64,000 nucleotides of DNA, from assembly GCF_000330505.1 (NCBI RefSeq), contig NW_004440383.1:72751-136750 (forward strand), written 5' to 3'. The position numbers and the translations under genes are program-made. Every line of letters begins with the position of its first letter. Position 1 is the stretch's first letter. Origin of the DNA: Entamoeba invadens IP1. Lineage: Eukaryota; Evosea; Mastigamoebida; Endamoebidae. The notes below the pieces were generated by a model that was not told where the DNA came from, did not search any database, and saw only the letters and a program-made list of their open reading frames with translations. Shown piece by piece: positions 12,386 through 20,159 of this stretch.

Positions 12386-13015
12386 GGGGTTTGAAGTTAA
12401 CAAGTATGAAAGTGTATTATTTAATTATAATATATTATACTATATACTATAAAACAAGAAAGAACATCCAATTGTGGAACATTGAACGTATTAATTCTGT
12501 TACAACTGTTGTGACACAGTGAAACACTATTCACTACTATTTAAGTGAAATAAAAGAGACATCCAAGTGGAAAATAGTTCAGAAAATAGCGAAGTTTAAG
12601 CACAATAAATATAACTATCATTTATGGTTTAAAGTATTATTTAAATTAATTAAAATAATCTATTTTGTATTTCTATTTATCTTTATAAATGCGAAGTTAT
12701 AACTTCCATGTTTCTCTCTATCAACAAAGACTTGCGAACAAACAAATTAAAATTGAGTTCTTAGAAAACGGGGAGATTACCAGAACTCATTGTCTTGTAC
12801 TTTAAAACGGGATTTACTTCACATTTTTGACCTTACTAAAAATAGAAAAATAGGGAGAGAATAATAGAGAGAACCCGAACAATAGCTTGAAACTTCCGTG
12901 TTAAAGAATCAAAAACAAGAACCCACCGAAATTGTTGTGAAGTAGCAAGTTCAATCAAAGAATGTTAAAAACAAAAGAGCTTAGGAACTTGAACTCCTTT
13001 TGTAATATATCTGTG
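12386..13015. other. Divergent intergenic region, AT-rich
   Basis: Lies between two genes that start away from each other, so it should hold both promoters. The left part has TATTATACTATATACTATA; the right part has less AT-rich stretches. An upstream in-frame ATG for the right-hand gene lies at 12962. No RNA gene recognised. Confidence 0.45.
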
Positions 13016-13707
13016 ATGCTGGCATTCTTTTTGGTATTGCTGTCACATTGTTCAGCACAAGTTTGTGTTATTATGTTTTTTGTAAATTCTATTTTGAAGA
13101 GACTGATTAGAAGATGTTTAGTTTGGGGGGATTTGGAGGATTAGGTGGATTAGAAGTAATAAGTCCATTAGATGCATGCAGAGGGTCCACATGCAGACGA
13201 CAAGTGAAAAGTATAATGGACAAAGCAGAAGCTCTTGAGAACTCTTTGAAGAAAATAGATGAAACAGAGCGTGCATTGATCAAAGAAAATGAAGGTGATT
13301 TAGAGGACATGACAATGTTTGCAAGTCATGACGAGACACAAGCTCTTCGAGCCAAGATACGTTCCCAGAATGAGAATCTACGTAAGGTTAGACAAACTCG
13401 TAGGACTCTAATGAGGACTTTATACAAATTAGTCTCGAAACTGTCTCTCAAACAACAAGGACGACTAATTCGTTACATGAACCTTGAACACAGAATCAAA
13501 GTGAATTATGCAGACTTTAGTAAATATGAGAAATTACCGAGAAAGTTTAAGACATGTAATGCAAAAGAAGGAATAGATCCGATCGTCGGACCTGTTCATA
13601 AGAAGAAGTTATTAAAAAGAATCAAAAGTGGGCTGAAAAAAGGTTTCAAATTGAAACATGTGATCAAACTTGGCAAAAAAATACACAAGAAACTCACCAA
13701 AGACTAA
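13016..13707 (+). CDS. Small secreted basic protein
   Basis: Two exons (13016-13060, 13111-13707) joined across a 50-nt GTTTGTG...TAG intron give 213 residues. Exon 1 is a signal peptide (MLAFFLVLLSHCSAQ); an upstream in-frame ATG at 12962 would add 18 residues. The mature protein begins with a Gly-rich stretch (FGGLGGLEV) and two cysteines (ACRGSTC), continues with charged helix, and ends with a strongly basic amphipathic tail (repeated Lys with spaced Leu/Ile/Val, about 13600-13700). No family recognised. A secreted or granule-stored protein is inferred from the signal peptide. Confidence 0.72.
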
Positions 13708-13951
13708 ATTGGAATTATTTTACTATACCTTTTTAATTCTTTTACTATTACATTTACTATCCATTATGAAATTTTTATTTTAAGACTCACTTTGGTAATT
13801 ATAAGTCTTAAAATAACTTTATATTTTGTAGTTTAAGTATGGTTTTGTTACTATTAAAATATAGTAAAAATGAAGTAAAAAAATGGTTATTTGCTTGTTC
13901 CGAGTCTCAACATCAGCCGCATATTCCTTGAGGTCAAATCTGTTGTTTGTA

Positions 13952-14354
13952 CTACAAAGAAACAAACTGAATCTTTGCTTGGATGATGATCAAATCCTTT
14001 TTAGTGTCTTTCACAATTGCGATGGATTGGTCGATAATTTCGTTGAAGTGTTTTGTTTTTGAATTCACAACTTGTTGGATGTTAGCGACGTGGTGGAGTT
14101 GATCGTTGATGATGTCTTTTCTATGTATTAATATTGAATAGTAACATTATAATAAAAAATAGGTTAACGAGTCGAACAAACATTTCTTGCTGTTGCTTTG
14201 CTATTTCGTCACATTTGTTTGATTGATCGGTTACACTGATAATGTCGGTTAGAGTTATATCTTTTTTGATTGGATCTGCTTCGGGGGTTTCGACTGGGTT
14301 CTTAGCATTCTCAGGCGGAACTTGTATAACAACATTCCCAACTGTTTCACTCAT
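13952..14354 (-). CDS. Small coiled-coil protein, weak KXD1/BORC-like motif
   Basis: Two exons (14354-14182, 14120-13952) joined over a 61-nt GTTTGTT...TAG intron give 113 residues. The N-terminal 40 residues are Pro/Glu-rich; the remainder is helical with heptad-like spacing. The segment DTKKDLIIIQAKI resembles the K-x-DL core of KXD1, a BLOC-1/BORC subunit that positions lysosomes, but the match is short. The 3' end is uncertain: a second GTTTGTT donor sits 14 nt before the stop, and a 41-nt intron there would change the last residues. Confidence 0.55.
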
Positions 14355-14518
14355 CGATTATTAAGTTCTTTAATAATTCTTATTCTATAGTTTCAATAGT
14401 AAAAGTAATAAATTAGATAAATTAATTCATTTGTTGATGTTAATAGAACATTATATTAATATAACTTAGAATTATAAAATAATAAAATTAATTAATAAAG
14501 TATAGTAATAATTAAACA

Positions 14519-15823
14519 TTATACAAAGTCGATGTTTTTATTCACAGACCCACCACTGTTTCTCAACGCCTCTTGAATTATCTGAGTCGCAAGGGTGGTA
14601 ACGTTAGGACACTTTTTGTTCTTTTCGAGAACGTTCATGAGATAGTCAACGATCTTGGCCTCTTCAAATGCACGCCAACTTGTTGTATCACTCACTAACT
14701 TGATCAAGATGTTCAACCCGACGTTCTGGACACTCTCGTCTTGGATATACAGTTCCATCACATACTTTACAACATTAAGCCACTTGTTCTTGACGAACTC
14801 GTTGTTGGTTCCCATAGTCCCGCAGTACAGTGACATTGCTCGAAGTGCGGAAATTTCAATCAGTTTCATAGTGACTTGCTTCTTCATGATTTCCATTGTC
14901 ACTTCAATTGCCTTTGCCTTCTCGAGAGCAGGAACGTTTTCTTCTCGTTGCAACAACGATGTGATTATCTCGAGGTACGTCAACACGATGTCCTCCCGGT
15001 CGTTTTTGATTGTCAACCCAACCAACTCACTCAAACACCCACTTTCTATGAACCCATTCTGCCCACTCTCATCAGAACACACACGCCACGCTACTACAAA
15101 CAATGGGAGAATATACTCTTTGTTTCGTCCACCAGCTACATAAAGGCGTTGTAACTCTTTGAACCACTTCCCACCTTCACGAAGCGCATTCTCAGCACAA
15201 AACCCAGCAATAACACCCATGTTCTCTGGTGAGCATGCAACATCAGTCAATCCATTGTCAAGAAGCATACTCGAAAACACGTTCTGTGTATTTTGTGGCA
15301 CAATCAAATTGTCACGGATCTGATACGCAACTTCTTTTTTCTCACGAAGTAAGGTGTTGACCACCCACGTCTCAGCAACACCATCTAGACGCTCCGATGG
15401 GTGGTCAAACATCCACTTTGCCGTCTGCTCAGCAACATCAAGCGATGGCAATTTGAGTGCCATTGCCGCATATATCATTTCGTTGATGTCATATATTGTT
15501 GCATTTGTGATGAGAAGTGGTCGGCGTGTCAGGAGTGGCGTGACTATCTTCAACAACGACGACTTTGTTGCACACACATAAACAGTCTCACCAGCTTTTG
15601 TTGTTGCAAGTACTCCATGCGCAGACAATTCAACTGGAACGTGGAGTGTCCCATCAATACACAATATTGTCATCAATGCATCCGTCTTGATTTGAAAGTC
15701 TTGCACTGGTGTTGTTGCCAAATGGGTGGTTTTATTGTACAGATCAGAAAGCGTCTGCGACCACTCGGTCGGTGTCTCAGTCCTGCCTTTCGACGATCGG
15801 GTTTGTATTATTGTTTGTTCCAT
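14519..15823 (-). CDS. ARM/HEAT-like helical protein
   Basis: Single-exon gene of 434 residues with a clear ATG at 15823. It is alpha-helical throughout, with leucine-rich repeats of roughly 40 residues in the second half (for example LVGLTIKNDREDIVLTYLEI and the following helices), as in armadillo folds. No signal peptide or membrane segment. I cannot place it in a named family. Its size is similar to V-ATPase subunit H, but I see no diagnostic motif and do not make that call. Confidence 0.7.
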   Translation of the reverse strand: MEQTIIQTRSSKGRTETPTEWSQTLSDLYNKTTHLATTPVQDFQIKTDALMTILCIDGTLHVPVELSAHGVLATTKAGETVYVCATKSSLLKIVTPLLTRRPLLITNATIYDINEMIYAAMALKLPSLDVAEQTAKWMFDHPSERLDGVAETWVVNTLLREKKEVAYQIRDNLIVPQNTQNVFSSMLLDNGLTDVACSPENMGVIAGFCAENALREGGKWFKELQRLYVAGGRNKEYILPLFVVAWRVCSDESGQNGFIESGCLSELVGLTIKNDREDIVLTYLEIITSLLQREENVPALEKAKAIEVTMEIMKKQVTMKLIEISALRAMSLYCGTMGTNNEFVKNKWLNVVKYVMELYIQDESVQNVGLNILIKLVSDTTSWRAFEEAKIVDYLMNVLEKNKKCPNVTTLATQIIQEALRNSGGSVNKNIDFV

Positions 15824-16131
15824 TTCTAATGATAGTTAAAATTAAATAAGTTATTTAGGTTTGAATTAAAAGTTTGCTAAAATAATTATTTTTTTTATCG
15901 ATTTCTTTTCAATGTCAAAAATAACCATTCGTTATTTTTTACATTAGAAAAGATTTTAAAAATTAATACTTTGAAACTTGGTCTATATAGTAATTTATAG
16001 TTTAAAAAAATTATAAATTTTAGTTAATTCTAAACTATAATTTATAATTATAAAGTTATAATTATATTATAAATTATTTATTGATATTTTATTTGGTAAA
16101 CCAATTCAAATAAACAATTTAAATTACAGTC

Positions 16132-16231
16132 NNNNNNNNNNNNNNNNNNNNNNNNNNNNNNNNNNNNNNNNNNNNNNNNNNNNNNNNNNNNNNNNNNNNN
16201 NNNNNNNNNNNNNNNNNNNNNNNNNNNNNNN
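16132..16231. other. Assembly gap, 100 N
   Basis: Exactly 100 undetermined bases between AT-rich flanks. This is a scaffold join of unknown real length. Confidence 0.99.
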
Positions 16232-16640
16232 CTTGAAAAATATTTTATAGTAAATTTATAATTACTTACTATACAGTGTAGCTTCTATTCGATTTATTTG
16301 CAGGGTCATTTCACAAAAATCGAATAAAAATATTCGGCATTTCCAAATAACATTTTCTATTTCAGATCATTTGTTTATAGTACTAGAATAGTTCATTACC
16401 ACCCGAGACAGGTTTTTCCAAACGCGACAGCTTTTTCGCATGACTGTAGTTTGAAAAATTAAATTAACATAAAAAAAATAAATTCTGTCATTTTAGGACA
16501 AAACAATGATTATAAGGAAAAAACCAGAAAACGTAACAATTTAATTAGAATAAGTTAATAAATTGTATAACATTTGATTCTGTTTCAAAAGTACATGAAG
16601 TATTCACCTATAGAATACACTTTTTTTATGAAAATATGAA

Positions 16641-16657
16641 GTATTTAAAGAAATTCA
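16641..16657 (+). promoter_or_regulatory. TATA-like element and initiator
   Basis: GTATTTAAAG followed directly by AAATTCA, 17-33 nt before the ATG at 16674. These match the Entamoeba core promoter elements known from E. histolytica (GTATTTAAA and AAAAATTCA). The close spacing implies a very short 5' UTR. Confidence 0.6.
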
Positions 16658-16673
16658 CAATTAATGACTCACA

Positions 16674-17774
16674 ATGCAAAACCCACCAAAACAAAAGAAA
16701 GCAAGTGCCCATTCGAGGGCGAATGATGCAGCATATCTATACCTCCATTTCTGCCAAATCCTGGCTGTAAAGCAACTTGAGTGGATCATTGAATTTGCAC
16801 CACAAAAAAGAGTTCCTATAAAAGGCAAGACATCAAAGAAAACACGTCAAAACACTCTCTCGTTGCCATTATTAAGAGTGACCAAAATCACGGACCCACA
16901 AGGCATAATAATTTACGAAGAGAAATCAAATCCCTCGGTTTCTTCAAGTCAAGTAATGGAAACACTAAGTGATACCAAAAAATTATACTTCAAGGAAATG
17001 GTACCTTATTTTGAACATCTATTTAAAGATAATCTGGCCTTTACATTTGATAAAGTGGTGTCTAAAAGGGTACCAAATGATCCAAATAAATTGAATAAAA
17101 TAAGACCGAAATCTGTGACTGTTGTTGAAAATGGTACGAGTTGTAATTATAATAAAAGAGACATGGATAGAATAGGTGGAACACTGTTCACAAAGCTATT
17201 CTCGATATTTTATGGGAATACCTCAACAAAACCAGACCAAAATTTAAGGGTTGTTTTCTTTAACGATATGGGTTCTGATGATTATGTGCCTGCTAAAGGC
17301 GAGTTTATCATTCGTCTTCCCCTTTCAGAAATAGACGGAAACTTCGAAGACACTGGAACACAAACCGTCATTTCGTCTCAGACCATCAACCCACCTTCTG
17401 TGTCTGTAACTTCTTCTCAACTACAAACTACTTCGCTACAACACGAAAACTCGTTTTCACTAGTCACACCGCCTTTTCGACCACCAGAAGTAGTAAGACC
17501 TGTAACTACTCCGCCTCTTCAAGAATGCCCAATCGATGATTCGTACCAATACTTTATCGATTGTTCATTCCAAACTCAGTTCAGAGTTTGGTGTTATCCA
17601 TTCGACAGTGGTCCAGTTATCGAAGTATGTTTAGACAAAGGTGTATATTATATGGATTATAATAATAACCTTCGTTCTATTGTAGGAAACAACTTGGTTT
17701 TGATTTTTAATGGGTGTGTCTATACGTACAACGACAATACCCATACCTTATCATTTTATTTAAAAATGATATAA
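16674..17774 (+). CDS. Unrecognised 366-residue protein
   Basis: Complete single-exon frame from an ATG preceded by a good TATA/initiator pair. The N-terminus is basic. The middle has mixed alpha/beta character. Residues 225-285 are low-complexity Ser/Thr/Pro/Gln. The C-terminal 80 residues look beta-rich (VYYMDYNNN, VLIFNGCVYTY). Codons are more A/T-rich than in neighbouring housekeeping genes. It could be lineage-specific; no motif supports a function. A perfect hairpin starts at the base after the stop codon. Confidence 0.65.
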   Translation: MQNPPKQKKASAHSRANDAAYLYLHFCQILAVKQLEWIIEFAPQKRVPIKGKTSKKTRQNTLSLPLLRVTKITDPQGIIIYEEKSNPSVSSSQVMETLSDTKKLYFKEMVPYFEHLFKDNLAFTFDKVVSKRVPNDPNKLNKIRPKSVTVVENGTSCNYNKRDMDRIGGTLFTKLFSIFYGNTSTKPDQNLRVVFFNDMGSDDYVPAKGEFIIRLPLSEIDGNFEDTGTQTVISSQTINPPSVSVTSSQLQTTSLQHENSFSLVTPPFRPPEVVRPVTTPPLQECPIDDSYQYFIDCSFQTQFRVWCYPFDSGPVIEVCLDKGVYYMDYNNNLRSIVGNNLVLIFNGCVYTYNDNTHTLSFYLKMI

Positions 17775-17797
17775 CATGTGTATGAACCATACACATG
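17775..17797 (+). repeat. Perfect 10-bp hairpin abutting a stop codon
   Basis: CATGTGTATG (17775-17784), loop AAC, then CATACACATG (17788-17797): an exact inverted repeat. It starts at the first base after the TAA of the upstream gene and is clearly distinct from the AT-rich surroundings. Confidence 0.9.
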
Positions 17798-17986
17798 ATG
17801 GTTTTAATTTATTTTTTAATTATTTGCTAGAAAGTATAGTTAATTTATTTAACTATACTATAACGATTTTAAAAATACTTTTAAATGTAGTTCCTCTTAA
17901 CTAAATTGTATTATCCATAAGAGTAGTTTGAATTATTGGTTGATTTTACTATAATTCAATAATATAAATACTATTAATAGATCACT

Positions 17987-18868
17987 TTACTCAATAGAGC
18001 CCACATCAAACAAAAATGGTTCTTTGCCCGTGTTGATCTTCACACTTTCAGCGTACTCAACACAAACTGCTGGAAGAACAAGACCAGACACAAAATTCAT
18101 CAACCCCAAAAACTTCCCGTTTCTTGTGAAGAATATCTTTTGAGTCTTGTATGTAAACCCACACCCCATTGTGTCTCCATCTGTAAAGGGAGTTGTCAGT
18201 TTGTTTCCACTTCCGTTCATATAAAATATTCTTCCGTCATCACTATGCATTCCTATGCATCCCTCTTCCCATCCAATATGTGATGTACTTGTTATAACTT
18301 TGTTGGATACTCCCATAGAAACGGTAATTGGGTTCTTTTCATCTTTTCCAATTAAAGTCACTTCAAAATACCAATTCAATGTGTTAAAGAATATTGCCTT
18401 TCCTTCTTTGTGTTTGATCATTATATGCTCTTTCATTCTCCAGAAGTCGCTGGATTGTATGACTTCTCTCATTCCAATATTCACTTTTGTGAAAAAGAGT
18501 CCGTCGCTAACAAATGTATTTCCTTGCATTTGATATTTTCTTTCAATTTTGTTGAGATTGTATACAACTGATGTCCAACTCTTCCCAGTCAAGTTGACAA
18601 CTTCTTCTCCTGGTGCCCACTTTTCTGTTGCGATTTCTTTTGCTGAACTTTCATCCAAAGATATTCCAATTTCCTTTTTATCGTCTTCACTCTTATTCAA
18701 AGAAGACTTTGTCTCTAATAAAACAATTCTGTCTTCAAATACTTTCAGCTTTTCCTTAAGTTCTTTGATTTCCAAATCCTTTTTGGTCATTTCACTTCCA
18801 AATTCCATTATGAGCAATTGGAGTTGTTTCGACATTTCTGTAATCAAGTCACTCTCACTCTTTCCCAT
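17987..18868 (-). CDS. Coiled-coil SPRY-domain protein
   Basis: 293 residues, single exon. Residues 1-60 form a coiled coil (KKDLEIKELKEKLKVFEDRI). The C-terminal 140 residues fit a SPRY/B30.2 protein-interaction domain: WYFEVTL, then MGVSNK, IGWEEGCIGMHSDDG, then GDTMGCGFTYKTQKIFFTRNG and LPAVCVE. SPRY domains usually bind short peptides; the partner is unknown. An AAACTGAGAAAAC stretch lies just upstream of the ATG. Confidence 0.82.
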   Translation of the reverse strand: MGKSESDLITEMSKQLQLLIMEFGSEMTKKDLEIKELKEKLKVFEDRIVLLETKSSLNKSEDDKKEIGISLDESSAKEIATEKWAPGEEVVNLTGKSWTSVVYNLNKIERKYQMQGNTFVSDGLFFTKVNIGMREVIQSSDFWRMKEHIMIKHKEGKAIFFNTLNWYFEVTLIGKDEKNPITVSMGVSNKVITSTSHIGWEEGCIGMHSDDGRIFYMNGSGNKLTTPFTDGDTMGCGFTYKTQKIFFTRNGKFLGLMNFVSGLVLPAVCVEYAESVKINTGKEPFLFDVGSIE

Positions 18869-19099
18869 TTATTTTGTTTTCTCAGTTTTGCTTCGGCTTT
18901 TTCAACTTCGGCTCCTTATAAGAGTCAAGGAAAAAAGGTTTGTTCATTCTTTTTTTCCTCAATAAAATTTGATTCTTTCCAAATTTATACTTCAGAAAAC
19001 TATTAAAATACCAATAAGAAATTATACAATTTTTCTATATTTAGAATAATTGATTATAATATATTTGTAATTATACTATAGTATTTGTTAACCTACCAA

Positions 19100-19873
19100 T
19101 CAAATCCATTCGTTTACAAATGCTCTTGAGAACGATGTGTTGTCGAACACAACACCACACCACTCTCCCTGTTTAAACGTCACGTTGACAGTCTTCACCT
19201 TGTTTCTCTCGAACTCGTCTTGTTTACGTTTGTCGTACGATTCTCTCAACTTCTTTGCCATTCTTTGTGCAGTCTCTTTGAGTGTAAAGTCGGTCACCGT
19301 CCTAAGTGAGTTCTCAGAGAACTTTTCAAGCGCCTCTGCTAATTGTATTTCTTTGTTATAAAGAACACCAATCCCTCTACCAATGATTTTGTCGATGAGC
19401 TGCAAAATTTCGACTCGAATAGAAGCCCACGAATGCACCAACCCCAATTCAAGTTGCGTGAACAACAAGTCACTGTACTTTCTCACCAATTTTGTCGTCT
19501 TCGAAGAAAACCCTTCGACGTACCCTAATACAAATTTGTCGGCTGCGTCACGGACAACTGGAGACAAGTCCGTCACAAACGGAAAACAGAGTCCGATCAT
19601 TCGTGTAACCAATATCGCAGGGACGGACTCTTGTTGTCGAATGTATTTTGTTAAAGTTTTTAAGCAATTCGATCGCGATTTTTCAGAAGGTAAAACAACA
19701 CCACGAAGCGCCTCAGATATTTCTGTGGTTATGTCAGCGATCGCTTGATCCCGCATTTTGAGGACTTTTGATTTCACCATAGGAGAGTTGGGTTTGTACT
19801 CTGGGCGGCCAATTGTACTTTTCTTCTTCGCAAAATCCTTCCGTGAAGATGAGGGCTTTCCTCTCTTCGGCAT
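19100..19873 (-). CDS. Ipi1/TEX10-like ribosome-biogenesis protein
   Basis: 257 residues, single exon. The basic N-terminus (KDFAKKKSTIGRP, then SPMVKSKVLKMRDQ) resembles the start of Ipi1/TEX10 proteins. The later segment around YSDLLFTQLELGLVHSWASIR followed by a helix with LIDKII matches the conserved helical core in which lower eukaryotes have a 'lyi.samthl..dir' pattern. Ipi1 is part of the Rix1 complex that matures the 60S subunit in the nucleus. The family call rests on pattern recognition only; a generic HEAT protein is the alternative. Confidence 0.58.
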   Translation of the reverse strand: MPKRGKPSSSRKDFAKKKSTIGRPEYKPNSPMVKSKVLKMRDQAIADITTEISEALRGVVLPSEKSRSNCLKTLTKYIRQQESVPAILVTRMIGLCFPFVTDLSPVVRDAADKFVLGYVEGFSSKTTKLVRKYSDLLFTQLELGLVHSWASIRVEILQLIDKIIGRGIGVLYNKEIQLAEALEKFSENSLRTVTDFTLKETAQRMAKKLRESYDKRKQDEFERNKVKTVNVTFKQGEWCGVVFDNTSFSRAFVNEWI

Positions 19874-20159
19874 TGTTATAGTATTTCACAGTTTAATATT
19901 CATATTTTTTTATTAAATCATCTTACTCAATTAACCTCACTTTGAGGAAATTATTTATTTAAGATATTTTATTCAAAAAACATTTAAATTAAGTCTTTTT
20001 TAAGTGTTTTTTTCTTAATAAAAACTACTTAAAAAACCTTTAAATTATAATAAGCAAAAATTATTATTATTATTAATTAAAACTTTAATAGTTTTAATTA
20101 ATAAATGAAAAGTGTTAATCAAAATTACTAATGAACTTAAAAGAACTGGAAAAAACAAA

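Larger units (their letters stand above)
15824..16673. other. Intergenic region with assembly gap
   Basis: AT-rich divergent spacer interrupted by 100 N (16132-16231). Left of the gap are repeated TTATAATTATA strings; right of it, ordinary AT-rich sequence. The run of exactly 100 N is a conventional placeholder, so the true distance is unknown and a small gene could be missing. Confidence 0.6.

Noticed and set aside
13922..13966. 28-nt intron at the end of the small coiled-coil gene
   Set aside because: Shorter than any other intron here; the simple stop at 13952 is preferred.
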